This document shows positions 11,217 through 23,004 of a stretch of 64,000 bases of DNA, one piece after another (the stretch's first letter is position 1; each line of letters starts with the position of its first letter). A program made the translations under genes and the position numbers. Under the pieces are notes generated by a model that had not been told where the DNA came from, ran no database searches, and saw only the letters and a list, made by a program, of their open reading frames with translations. The DNA is from Monosiga brevicollis MX1. Its lineage: Eukaryota; Opisthokonta; Choanoflagellata; Craspedida; Salpingoecidae. The stretch is taken from positions 193,204 to 257,203 of the forward strand of contig NW_001865059.1 in the NCBI RefSeq assembly GCF_000002865.3, given 5' to 3'.

Positions 11217-13505
11217 ATGGCAGCGCCGTCCGCTGGCATGGGGATGGGTATGGGTTCCGCCTGGCTTTGCCTTCGCGGGCAGACGTGGCGTAAATGTGTC
11301 AACGCTGCAGCTTTAAAAAACAACTCGACGCGGTCCAGCGGCGTGGGGCAACAGCGTAGAAGCAGCAGCCACGTGCTGCGGACCGCTGCCAGCGCCGCCC
11401 CGTCACGCGCAGTAGCGCTCTGGCGACGTCGACTGGATTTGCGCTCGGACCTGAGCTCGCTGAGTGCAGGACAACAACAACAACCACAACAACAAAAACG
11501 AACTATATTAAACCGGACAGGCGCCGTAGCCTGGCCAGCCCGGCGCTGGCACTCGTCATCCGCACGACTTGAGTCATCCGAGCCAGACGAGCTGGCCGCT
11601 TTCACCCGCACGGCCATGGAACCCTCGGACGTCACCGCTGCGTTGGTTGCAAAGGAGGACCGGGCAGAAAGCGGGAGCAGCGAGCCGTCTCACTTCGAGG
11701 GAGATGGCCTCCAGGCTAGCGAGGCCCAGAGTCGCCCTCCACCGCACGCCAAAGGCTTTGGCATTCAGCTGCACAATGCCATGCACTCAGCCTTGGCACG
11801 CCTGGGTATTCACCGTGCCACCGACGTGCAACGTCGCGCCGTGAGCAAAATTGCCGAGGGCGTCGACGTTCTCATCACCTCGGAAACTGGGACCGGCAAA
11901 ACCTTGGCCTATCTTCTTCCGGCCCTGGCTCGAGTCATTGCCAACGACTTTCGCGCCCACCAAGTCCTCATTCTCGTACCCACCCGGGAACTGGCCGTCC
12001 AGGTCTACCAGCTGACCCACGAACTCCTCAAGGTATGCTTATTCGACGTGCATGCGTTATTCTAATCCAGAAAAAGGACGAGACAACAAGATCTGACCAG
12101 GCTTGGCCCCGCATTGGCAGGATGTCCGCGGCATCAAGGCCGGCAAAGCCATCAACTGTTTGGCCCGTGGTCTGCTGGGTGAGAACAAGCAGGTAATGAT
12201 GACGTGGCAGTCGTCACTCCCTTGGGCTAGACGCACGGGCCTGACCCTGAAAGACGCTTGCCTCCATTCACTTTGTGCCGTGCTCCTTGGGCTGTCGGGG
12301 CGTCTAGCTTCGCCGTCTGACCCGTGACGAGCCTGCCATCATCGTGGCCACGCCTGCCCAAGCCCTTGAGGTGAGGTGAAGCGGCTTGGCAGTTGTCAAT
12401 TGCAGGCTGCCCCTCTCTAACCTTGTCCGTGCCCAGCTGTCGGAGCGCCACCCGTTTCTGCAGGAGATTGACATGTGCATTTTGGACGAGGTCGATCATC
12501 TCCTGGACCCCCTGAGCTCAACGGCCAGCCAGCGTCAGAAGATGGTGAGTCTGCTGGTCGACCTCTTGAACCCGATGCTGTTGATTTAAATCTAGCTGAC
12601 ATGGCCGTGGTTCTCCCCTCTCCTTGCTGCCATAGCGCCGGCAAAAGCACCCGCGTCCCGCCAGTCAGGTCTTGGATCGCGTGTATTTTGGCCGGGAGGT
12701 CAAGTATACAGAGGAACGCGACGATCTGGAGCCGCTGCGCCGAACTGTGCAGTTGGTCGGGGCCTCGGCCACGCTGGGTCAGCGGGTGAAGCGTGAGCTG
12801 CGTCACAAGCGCTGGACGCGCAGCTACGAGATGGTCAAGTGCAGCGAGAAGATGCTGGCCATGCCCACCTCCATTGTGCACACGGTCATGTCGCGCTATG
12901 ACATGGAGCAGGTGGGCCGTTCTTTCGGGCCCAACATGAGCGCTGAGGCGGTGGAGGCTGCGCAGGCCATGCCAAGCAGCAACGAGCTACTTGAGGACGT
13001 CTTGGCCGTCCTACGTTCGGCTCGGCCCGCATCGGCCTTGCTCTTCGTGCCAACCTCGGTCCCCATTGCCGACGTGGTGGCGATGATCGCGTCGCAGGCC
13101 GTGGACCCGAGTCGACCGGATTCAGCGCTGCGCTTTTCGGCCGTGGCCCTCTATGCTCACGTACACTTGGTCAAGCCCACTGAGGCGGAGCAGGGGCGCC
13201 AGATTTTGTTGCAGCGCGTGGCTGCCGCTACGCCCGACGCACCCTTGATCGTGGTGGCCAACATGGATGCCGTGCGCGGCCTGGATCTGCCCGGTGTGGA
13301 GTTGGGCCTCTTGGTGGGGACGCCACGTGATTCGGTGGACTACCTGCACATTGCCGGGCGCGTTGGTCGCAACCAACGCCGCGGCGTCGTGACCACAATT
13401 GCCTACAACCTGCACCAAGGGGCGCGCATTCAGCGCCTGGCCAAACAGCTCGATCTCAAGCTTTTGCACATGCGCATCGATGAAAACGCGTTGCCTCAGG
13501 CATAG
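11217..13505 (+). CDS. DEAD-box RNA helicase, probably organellar
   Basis: Five exons join in phase: 11217-12032, 12121-12192, 12308-12370, 12437-12544 and 12636-13505, giving about 642 residues. The ~160-residue N-terminus is rich in Arg, Ser and Ala with few acidic residues, suggesting mitochondrial targeting. Helicase motifs follow in order: Q motif region GIHRATDVQRRAV, motif I TSETGTGKT, Ia VPTREL, II DEVD (DEAD variant), III GASAT, V ANMDAVRGLDLPG and VI HIAGRVGRNQRRG. It would unwind RNA using ATP, perhaps in mitochondrial ribosome assembly like DDX28 or MRH4; that assignment is inference. The ATG at 11217 is the first in the frame. Confidence 0.85.
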
Positions 13506-14516
13506 TTGGATGCCCATCTTGCATTGTCCAAGTAATTGAGAATTTTTCAAACCAGATACATACACACCACACCCACGCCTGCGCAGTCTGTCCTCCCATG
13601 TATTTTCGGGCACCATCTCACTTTCACACCACACACACACACACACATTCGTACACTTGTCACAGATACACACACACACACACACACACATACGAGTTGT
13701 CAGACGAACAGACTCCCCTACACCATACGAGACAGTACACACACTCTACACACGTGTGTGTATGGATAGTAGATGGATTGTGCAGGTAGGACCTCTACCT
13801 TATTCTTCCTAAGGAGGATGATGAGTAACAGCAAAGGCTTTTGAAGATGCGTCCCGCCCGGCTGTGCCAGCTGATGGCAGCGGGTATCAGGTGGGGGAGG
13901 GGGGGAGATGAAGATGGTACCGCCATCTTCATCTTGGCTTCATGTTTGAGCTGTAAAGGTAGCACTATGGCCAAAGGCCGTCAAAGGGCTGAAAGCGACC
14001 TCGTCCAACCCTGTCCAGATCAGCATGAGCCTACAAGCCCACGCGTTCGTAGCCAAACCGATAGATAATCTTGGTCAAAGTTATGGCAGCCTGTGCCGAG
14101 CGTGCAGGGGGTTGAGCACAACACGCGCAGCATCTAAATCCTAACCCCAAGCACCAAGAGCAACCACCCGGCGCACAAGATACCGGGCAGCTGAACCATC
14201 TGGATCGAATCGCCGCCGAACCGCCAAACCCCACCCGTTTGTGCACGTCATCGATAGATTCCGAAGAACTCACTCAAAACAAAACCACTCACACACTCTC
14301 TGAATCTCTCTCTGAATCTCTCTAAATCTCTCTGTTCTTCTGTCTATCTCTCCATTTCCATGCACAATCCCTCTCTCTCTATCCCTCTATTTGTCTCCCC
14401 CTCTGCTTCCCTCTCTCAATTTACCCACATCTCTGACCCTCCGTCACCAAGCTCACTTCCCCCCTCTACAAAAAAAAAAAAAAAAAGAAAAGTGCGCGTG
14501 TCCATTTCTTCTTCTT

Positions 14517-14518
<2 letters not shown>

Positions 14519-14594
<76 letters not shown>
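14519..14594. repeat. GT dinucleotide repeat
   Basis: An uninterrupted run of about 38 GT units. Confidence 0.97.
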
Positions 14595-14597
<3 letters not shown>

Positions 14598-14690
14598 CAT
14601 ATTATTTCGCACACACGTTACCGTACACGGGGGTAACGTGTACCTCATTTTCCGTCCGGCAAGCTCGTTTGCTTTGCAATTTTGCAGTTT

Positions 14691-14693
<3 letters not shown>

Positions 14694-14732
<39 letters not shown>
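14694..14732. repeat. CT dinucleotide repeat
   Basis: About 19 CT units, ending some 170 bases before the start codon of the cysteine-rich membrane protein. Confidence 0.95.
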
Positions 14733-14733
<1 letters not shown>

Positions 14734-14903
14734 GACGGACCCGAGGGTCCAGACTCAAGTTGCCTGTTTGGGTTGTGCCTGCCTCGTCTTGATCTGCCCT
14801 GCTCCCCTTCTTTCCCTCGTCCCCTTCTCTTCTCCCTCTCGCGTCTCCCTTTCTCGTGATTCCTTTTGATCGGCGGCAAATCATTCGCGGGAGCCCGTTT
14901 GGG

Positions 14904-17900
14904 ATGGGGGTCGTCGGCTCAGGGACCCCTCGATATGGGCTGGGTCTGGTGATGCTGCTTTTGTTGGGTAAGTTTCGCTCACGCCGCAACCCCGTCGTCC
15001 CCACGCGGTCCGGCCTCTCTCTCTTCCGCACACTCCTATATTTTGATGGCTTTTGCTCGGTCAACTCCTTTTGATTGGCCCTTCTGGCGACGCGCCCCCG
15101 CTTGATCTTTGCCCCCGCCGTGAACAGGCACGGCCCCCTTTTCTGCCACGACCACAACACCAACGCCGACCGCCCCGTCCACCGTCCCGTCTAGCACCGG
15201 TAAATGTTTTGCTCTTTGAATTTCATACGAGCTCGGCCCAAGCTCACACCAACAAGCCTCGTGCCTTGTCTCATGCGGCGCTTTCCGCTCGTATGCTAGG
15301 ACATGTCCAATTCGAGGGACATCCAGACGACTGGCTGCACCAGTTTGGTCGCATGCCCACGGATGACCCGCAGACGACCCCCACCGCGTCGCGCTGTGCC
15401 ACACCTTGCAGCTCCGGCAACTACTGTGATACCGACGGGCTCTGCTCCTCCTGCTTCACCTGCTTTTTTCAACACCTCATCGAGCCCGAAGAACGCTGCT
15501 CCGACGTCTGCTACGAACCCTGCACACCCGAGGAAGTCCCCTTTTATGGCTCATTCTGCAATACCGAAGTTGGCGCTTTCGAAAGTTGTTGGTCATGTTT
15601 TGACCTCGGCGACGGCGTTGACTCCCCCGCCGGCTGTCTCGCCAACTGCCCCTTCTTCCACGCAAACAGCACAGGTCTTGGCGAAGGCTCAGCCTGCACC
15701 GCCTCCTCCCAATGTGCAGGCAGTGAAACCGGCGACGCCTTTTGTGCCGATTATCATTTTTGCACCTCCTGCTTCTCCTGCCTCGACAGCTTGACTGATC
15801 CCGCCAATGGAGCCACCTGCGCTGAAGTCTGCGCTTCTACTTGCAATGACGAAGAACCATGCGCCTACTCTCATACATTTGAATGCGTTGATAACTTTTG
15901 CGTCGACATTCGCACCACCTCCACTTTGCCCCCCACCACCACCATTGCCGCTCTCGGTACCACCCCCGCCGGCGACTGCCCAGCTAATAGCCCCCGTTCC
16001 TTTTTTGCGCCCCTTAATTCGTGCATTCGCCAAAGTCAAGGAAGCATTCATCTCACGTGCAGCCAGGTACACGTCAAGAACACGCCCCCGTACCCCCACT
16101 TTCGACTCCAGGCGTCATCTCACCCGGCGGCGCTTCCCCTTTTCTCTGCAGGATGGTACCACCATCAACCTAGCCAGCTTTACGGACAACAACTGCTCCA
16201 CCCTTGCTTCAGCCACCACCCAGTCAATCGCCACTTGCGCCAATGCTGCTCGTCCCGTGGCCTGTGTCGGTCCGTTTTTTTTTTTTTCTTGTTTTTTTTT
16301 TCTTGTTTTTTTTTTCTTGTTTTTCTTTTTTCCATATCTCCTCTACGCGTTGGCTTGCGCCCAACCAAGGTCGCCTGGCTGCTTGTGTAGCACTACCACT
16401 TGCTTCAAACGACTCATGTTTGGTGCTGATATGCTTGTTAGCCACGCGCTCTGCCGAAAGCCCGCGTGCACTTGTTGTCGATGTTGGAATTAGCTTGGAA
16501 ACCACTTGCAACAGTGATGCTGCGCTTTGGACTTCTGTTGCTCTGGCCGAGTGCCTGCCCATTGGCAATATGAGTGTCGTTATCACTGCATGCCTTGACG
16601 ATCAGGCAAGCTTTCCTCCCCAGCCAACCCGTTGTCCTAACATGATTGGACAACAACTTGAGCTCACGACAACCCCGCTTGTGCTAGGCTGAAGTGACGG
16701 TCTACAGCGGCTCTGCATGTCGAGCTGCCGATTTTCACGACTTTTTGACCACGTCATGCCTCCAAGAATCAGGCTACACTCTTGCCTTTTCCTGCCCTCA
16801 ACCAACAACGACAACGACAACGACAACCGCTTTTTGCCCTTTTGCACTGCCAGACAGTCCGTGCACCACAGCCTGTGCCTTGCGTGCTCTCTCGGTACGT
16901 CGAGACGCGCCTCGAACCTGATGCGGCGCCTTGACGAACCAGACGCATCATTCCACTCATCGCCCCTCCATCTTCCAGAGCTGTTGTCCCTCTATGGCCG
17001 TCTACTGTGCTGGTTCTGGCGACAGCGGTATGGCTGCATGATCTTTGCTTTGGCTTGTTGCCCCATGATTGCACGCGTGCAGAGGATCATGCTATGCAAA
17101 GCGTGTGCAAGCATGATACCTGACCTGCACTTTAGCATCAGGCCGCGAAAACCAAGAGCATCTTGCCTCCTGATGGTGTTTTCAACTTTTGTGTCTTTTT
17201 TTTTTGCTTTTTTGGCAGGTTGTGCCAGCGCAGACACACAAAGCCTGACGAGTGCCTGCAGCACGTTTGAGACTCAGACCTTTTTTTTGACGCTACACCT
17301 ACACAATGCCTCCACGAAATATGATGCCTATCTGTGCGTTCACCACGACTTGCTGGCCATCATGCACAGCGGGTGTTTTTTTTGTTTGTTTTTTTTTGTT
17401 TTTTGTTTTTTTTTTGTTTTTTTTGTTTTTTTTTTTGGGGGGGGGGTTCAAGATCTCGTTCCCCTATCGCTGATTGTACTAACAATGCCGCTGAACTTTG
17501 CTGCTTGGGCTTTATAGCGCTGCGAGTTTGGCTCGAGAAATGGGTCACGTCATTGAAGCCGCTCTCCAGCTTTCTGCCACGGCCAACGCCAGCGTCCTCT
17601 TTGACTTAAGCGCCCCCGTTGCCACCGCAGGCAATTTGGTGTCTGTGCCCGTTACCCTTCGGGTTGGTTCATGTTTGCATACGACAAATATCTGGTCACG
17701 CCCACGCCCACGGCTCACAGATTGGTGTTGCTGGTCGTGCTTAGCTGCCGACTCAGATTGTCGCACAAGGCATTCCCATCCTTAATTTGGTACTTATCGC
17801 CCGTCCTCCACCGACACCCTCTACATCTTTTTTCGTGACATGCCAGGCTGCTGAGTATCAGAGCTCACCGTCCATGTGCTGGCCGGTGTTCTGACAGAGC

Positions 17901-18727
17901 ATTGAATCTGGGAAATTCCTGCCTTCACTTCGAGCCGATCTCGAGGTCTGTTCCTGCAGAAGCATTCCCATTGGCAGTGATCACCATGCTGCGTCATCGC
18001 TTTGGGGCAATTCATGACTAATGCCGTTTATTTGTGCGCAGAGCCATGGCTTCTCTTCGGATGTGGTGGAAAACGTGTCTCTAACACTGGAAGCTTCCAT
18101 TGCAGCAACTGTCTCGACCACTCAAGCGCCAACCACGATTGGACAGAGCTATACGCTAGCGCCGCTTCCTTCTGCCAGGTGCGTGGCGCTTCGCCTCCAA
18201 TCAAAGCAACTGCAAGCGTAGTGAATCGAGCAATGGCTTGTCTGACTGCCGTTGGGTTGTCGACCGTGCAGCTCAAGCCAACGCTCTAGCAACCGCCAAC
18301 GCGCCGGCATTATCATTGGCGTGTCGGCTGCCGTGATTGTGGTGTTGGTTGTTCTTGGCGTTGCCTATGTGATGCGGTAAGGTGTTAAACCGCCATCAAC
18401 CCGCCCTCTTGCCCAAACATTGCCAGGCCATCTCGCCACCCTGCCGTTCGCTTTCTGGTACTAACCGCAATCGTTGTTCGCCTGCCCGCCTGCGTCCGCC
18501 TGCCTCGATTATATCTCGGCGCGGTTGCCCCATACAGCACTTCACCGGCGGATCGGGAATCACAGGAGCCTTTGAACAAGCGTCGGTCCTCGCTGGCGCC
18601 GAGCGCCGTCAGCCCCAATCACGCCCTTGATATTGAACTTGACCTCGATGAGATCATGGGTCGCTCTTCGTCGAAGAACCCCGTTCTGCGACAGGTTACG
18701 ATCGACACGGAAGAGTCTGAGGCATAA
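14904..18727 (+). CDS. Cysteine-rich single-pass membrane protein (novel)
   Basis: About 15 exons; those joining in phase are 14904-14967, 15128-15199, 15327-16066, 16152-16269, 16370-16605, 16688-16894, 16979-17027, 17219-17372, 17518-17662, 17745-17789, 18042-18178, 18290-18376, 18427-18457 and 18566-18727. One short exon near 17864 is uncertain. The ~755-residue product starts with a signal peptide (YGLGLVMLLLLG), then a Thr/Pro linker. The large third exon encodes three related cysteine modules sharing CxxCFxC spacing (SSCFTCF, ESCWSCFD, TSCFSCL), each followed by a CxxxC or CxxxCxxxC end. Further out are Thr-rich linkers and repeated modules such as AEVTVYSGSAC. A membrane segment (GIIIGVSAAVIVVLVVLGVA) precedes a short acidic cytoplasmic tail. 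It is a likely cell-surface receptor or adhesion protein; I recognise no named family. The intron after 16605 appears to be GC-AG. Confidence 0.7.
16270..16333. repeat. Poly-T intronic tract
   Basis: Runs of T broken by CTTG within an intron of the cysteine-rich gene. A similar T/G tract lies at 17375-17450. Confidence 0.9.
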
Positions 18728-19271
18728 CACCCATAGTCGGGTGTCGAATCGGTGGTTCATTGACATGCATGTGAGATTTCTTTTTTCACGACCACGTTAC
18801 GCTCAGCGAGTGTCTGTGTCTGTGTGGCTGTGTCCGTGTCTGTGTTGTTGTTGTTGTTGTTTGTTTATTTGTTCGGGGCATAATGCGCAGGCGCTTTTGC
18901 GCCCTTTGCTTGCTATGTACCCCTTGGATCGACACCAGAGGTGGATTTGCAGCGCTTCCGATAGCCTGATGGCTGATCGTGATGTGATGATGAACGAGTT
19001 TTGTTTTATTATTTTTTGTGCGAGGAGGAGTAGCCGATTTGCTGTGATGTGCTATGATGTGATGTGTTAAAAAGCTTTGTTAAGAAGATGCTAACAATAA
19101 AAATGTCAGATCAAAATGACACCTTGTGACCCCCTACGAAAAGACCCCCTCTCACTTTCTCAAACCAACCAAACCAATTCAATTTCTCCCTCTGTCCCTG
19201 AGAAAAAATAAAAAAAAAAAAAGGTTGGCACTGTGAGTGCATGGCAACCGGATGCTGGTAGCACCTTGACC
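18728..19271. promoter_or_regulatory. Spacer upstream of glycosyltransferase gene
   Basis: Contains a TGT/TTG-rich stretch near 18810-18865, AATGTCAGA at 19102-19110 and an A-run at 19204-19222 just before the next gene. No coding signal is seen. Confidence 0.5.
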
Positions 19272-20552
19272 ATGCTATCGCAAGTGCTCGGTGTTGTCGT
19301 GGGGGTCTTGTGGCTGGCGAAGTTCGACCATGCTGCACCGATTAAAAGTGCAAACAATATCCGAACAACCGAGTGCAAGGATATCCCCTTTCATGTGATC
19401 GAGGCGCCTGAGGCTGACAGCCCGCTTCCCGGGTATCAAATCGTGCTCGATACGCCGGCCCAGCAGCCAGAGGAAGACTTTATGCCCGGCAGCCCAATTA
19501 TTTTTGGCCTCATGATCACGGGCAAGGACATGGTCCACGAGTATCTGGGCCGCAAGTCCATGGACTCCTTTCTCAACCAGTCCTACGCTCGTAAGGTCCT
19601 GGTCATTGTCAATGACTCGCCAGATTATAGCATGATTGACGGCCCCAGCGAGTGGTTACGTGCCCGACAACTGCCCGAGGCGCCTCGGGAGCGACCGTGC
19701 TTGGTTGAACTCCGGGTACCACCCCGCAAATTTATCTTGGGAGAGCTGCGCAACATTGCCATCAACGCCGTACCCCTGGGTTCTGTGTGGGTGCAATGGG
19801 ATGACGACGGTAGGCTCAAGTCTCTGATTCGTCTTGAGTTCTCCCCTCCTTTGTATCTGCGAGGCGCGTGTTCGTTGCTCGGCCTGCCTCGCTGACCCCT
19901 CGTGTACATCCAACCACTACCATCAGATTGGCGGGACACGCACTTTGTGCGCTTGGAACTTGAGCAGATGTTCAAGCGCCGTGCTCCAGTTGGCTATGTA
20001 GCAGCCGAATACAGGACGTACCTGCGACTCAACAGCACATGGCGAACTGCCAGTAAGATACACTGTACCTAAACTGCGCCGCGAGACCCTTCATTTGAGT
20101 GAGGCTGAGTGACGTCAATGCTCAATGGCTCAACGTTGTACGCCTGCGTCGTGATTGGACCCGACGTTGCTATTATTCCCTCACCATCAATAGATCCCCA
20201 GGGGCTGCACGGCACTATCATGGCCTACAAGTCTGCCAAAATTGCCAAGCTGCAGTACCCAAGCCTAGCGCGGGCTGAAGACTCGAAGTACTGGGGCATG
20301 TTGCGTACCAACAACATTTCCCATACCTCATTCTCAAACAAACCATGGCTCTACTTTAAGCTTTCCCACGGAGCAAACACTTGGGGTGCGACGCATGCGG
20401 GCGAAAATCGGGCCAAAGAAAACGTGTGGTGTATTCGTGATGAGGGCGACAGTTGCCCCATGGAATTGGACAACGAAAAGCACAGGTTTGTATTCAGCGT
20501 GTATCGCGACTGGCAACAGGTCTTTCAATCTGATTCCACCGACGAGAATTGA
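19272..20552 (+). CDS. Family-2 glycosyltransferase, membrane-anchored
   Basis: Three exons join in phase: 19272-19809, 19927-20052 and 20110-20552, giving about 368 residues. The N-terminus MLSQVLGVVVGVLWLAKF is a signal peptide or signal anchor. The catalytic part has the GT-A layout of glycosyltransferase family 2: SFLNQSYARKVLVIVNDSPD near the nucleotide-binding strand, LGELRNIAINA, then VQWDDDDW, where the acidic cluster is the metal and nucleotide-sugar binding DxD motif. The Asp cluster is completed across the first intron. It probably acts in the Golgi or ER lumen on a glycan or protein; donor and acceptor cannot be read from sequence. The C-terminal third is not recognised. The ATG at 19272 is chosen because it precedes the hydrophobic segment. 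Confidence 0.72.
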
Positions 20553-20938
20553 AAAGTGTTTGCTTTTTTTTGGAGCAAACCGACCTTTGGAACCGATCCA
20601 AGACCAAGTCGACATTCTCGCCCACACATTGTGTCTGGCGCTATACCAATGCCCCGCCGACCAAGACCGTTCGGCCCGTCTTGCAATGCGTTAACTGGCT
20701 TTGCTCCCTTGTTCTTTGTCATACATGAGCGTCGCTGCCCATGTCGCCAGCCGTCACAGCAAGCCCATGCATTACCTCTGAGCGTATCTGAGCGTATCGC
20801 GCACACAGTTCCCAAATTTTATTGCGTTCAGCATCAAAATTTACTTGACATACATCCGGATGTACATGGATGTGAAAGCTTTTTCTTTCACTTCACATGA
20901 TCATTTCACACACACACACCACACACACACACGTGCTT

Positions 20939-20939
<1 letters not shown>

Positions 20940-21033
<94 letters not shown>
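20940..21033. repeat. CT dinucleotide repeat abutting a gap
   Basis: At least 47 CT units run into the N block, so true length is unknown. Confidence 0.95.
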
Positions 21034-21083
21034 NNNNNNNNNNNNNNNNNNNNNNNNNNNNNNNNNNNNNNNNNNNNNNNNNN
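21034..21083. other. Assembly gap (50 N)
   Basis: A run of N directly after a CT microsatellite; gap length may be nominal. Confidence 0.99.
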
Positions 21084-22353
21084 CCCCGTGACAGCGTTGG
21101 ATGCCAGCAACCAATACATGACCGCCATCACCACACCACTGGGAGGCAATAGCATGATTGCACCCTTTGCCATTCGTCGAGATGGGAGCATTACAGAAAC
21201 CCTTGAGGGCCTGCCAGAGGCAAGCTTGGAGGTGGAAGACGCCAACCCACTGACCGGTTGGCCCCGGGAGAGTTGGATTGTGCGTCCCACCCGAACGCGT
21301 CGATATCTCGATACCATGCGCATGGTTAAACACGACCCTGTGGGGCCCTGCGCTGTCATCTGGACCGTGGGTGTGCCCAAGGATAGCCTGGTGGACGGCC
21401 TCGAGCAAGCAGCGCTCGATGACATTGTGCGTGCGGCCGTGGTGGCCCGTGATGCTGCGGCAGCTCGCGCCACCACGGGGCCGGCATTCAAGGCGGTCAC
21501 AGGCAACATGTGTGGGGAGGTTGCGGTCAACTTTATGCTGGCTATTGACAAGCTCATTTGGTTGCGCATGGGTGAAGTGCGGCAACAGTCACTCGCCGAA
21601 CGCTACCAGACCATCATTTTGAATGCGCCACACAGCGCCTTTGCCAAGGACCTCCCGGAGCGATGGAATGGCCTCCTGGTAGAGCCGAGCCTGGAACTGC
21701 GCAACGTGCTGGCCCTCATCGCCTCACCATACCGCCGTGTCGTGGCGCTTGATGTCGAGAATGTAGTCTGCCGTTCCACGTGGGAAAGCATCTTTGCTGT
21801 TCTCGAAGACGAAAACTTTGTGGCTATGCAAGCCAGCACTCCAAACAGTGGAAGCTGCAACCGTGCTGACCTACCGGTTCCGCCGGTACTGCTCTCCTAT
21901 CGTGCCAGCGGCAAGCGATACATCGACGAGCATGAAATCAGTCCAACACTGATGGCCATTGACTTGGGTGTGCTGCAAACACGGCGCTTGCTGGTCGCAG
22001 TGCTCGAAGCTTGGGTAGCCTTGGTGGAGTTTCAGGAGCACCCGGATCTCGATCAAACCCGGTATGGATGCGTTCACAACGTACAACTCGCCTTTCGACA
22101 AGCCATGTACCTCCTGCAACAACACATTAGCATTCAAACCTTCCTGAGCACAAAGCAGAGCGAATGGCAGTGCAGGACTCTGCATATTGGTCCTTTCTGC
22201 ACGTTTTTCCAAACCCCGCACCGCATCAGCCCCCCAATGAGTGCCCTCTCCATTTGTGGGCCCCATCAACCCCGCGATGTCCCTGAGAAGCACGCGGTTT
22301 CCGAGGACCAAGCCTGGACTACCCTCGATCTCGGGTCCCCGTGGCCCAATTAA
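21084..22353 (+). CDS. Unknown protein, 5' truncated by gap
   Basis: A single long open frame runs from the gap edge to the stop at 22353, about 423 residues. I do not recognise it with confidence. Features: WIVRPTRTRRYLDTMRMV, a central part LIASPYRRVVALDVENVVCR, where a strand ending in Asp resembles the DxD strand of GT-A folds, and a C-terminal helical part. Codon use and the length of the open frame on GC-rich DNA support coding. It follows a family-2 glycosyltransferase in the same orientation, so another glycan enzyme is a guess only. The start codon and any first exons lie in or before the gap. Confidence 0.6.
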
Positions 22354-23004
22354 GCGTCTTGTTCCATGCTTGCCCAGCGCCTTTATTCCAGCAACACCTG
22401 CTGTATGCCAGAGACATAAAAATTTTACATGTTAATCAACCCACATGCCTCGAGGCCAATCGTTCCTTCCACTCTCCCGATGCTTCTCCCATTTGAAACA
22501 CTAGCGACCCTATCTAAGAAGCGCTGCACAGTGATGCTGGATAAACAAGAAGAAGACATGGGTTTTGCTGGGATGTGATAAAGAGGGGAGCTCATAAAGA
22601 GACTTTGATAATACCGGGTTGCCTGCGGCTGCTTGTTGCGATATAAGCACCACAGGACCCGAGCACAGATTCGTGTAATCACTCAACATGATAATGATGA
22701 TGTGAACATTATCATTGTCGGAGCCAGTCTAGTAAACACTCTGCAAACGGTCGCCATTTGCGATAAATTCACAAAAATAATCGGAAAATTTGTGCGGTTC
22801 AATTCGCAGGCGCCGAATTGCTTGCAAGAATCCCACACCCATAGACACGCTCATTGGCGTTTCATGCTGTACATGCAGAACACACTACACGGTCATATTT
22901 TGACATACACAAGAAACAATGCGGTGCATCCGCTCGTCGTCCAGGTCCTACACAGGCCTTTGTGGTGTTGAGGCCCTGTTCACACCCAACGGACATACGT
23001 CGTA
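22354..23004. other. Tail-to-tail intergenic spacer
   Basis: Convergent 3' regions of the unknown protein and the multi-SH2 gene. It is AT-richer than its surroundings; no gene or repeat is evident. Confidence 0.5.

Larger units (their letters stand above)
13506..14903. other. Microsatellite-rich intergenic region
   Basis: About 1.4 kb between two + strand genes. It holds CA repeats at about 13625-13690, GTTGTCAGA at 13696-13704, CT-rich DNA from 14290, an A-run at 14469-14485, a 76-base GT repeat at 14519-14594 and a CT repeat at 14694-14732. No gene is seen. Confidence 0.6.
20553..21083. other. Intergenic spacer ending in CT repeat and assembly gap
   Basis: Holds no recognisable gene until the CT repeat at 20940-21033, which runs directly into 50 N (21034-21083). 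The repeat is the likely reason for the gap. Confidence 0.7.
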
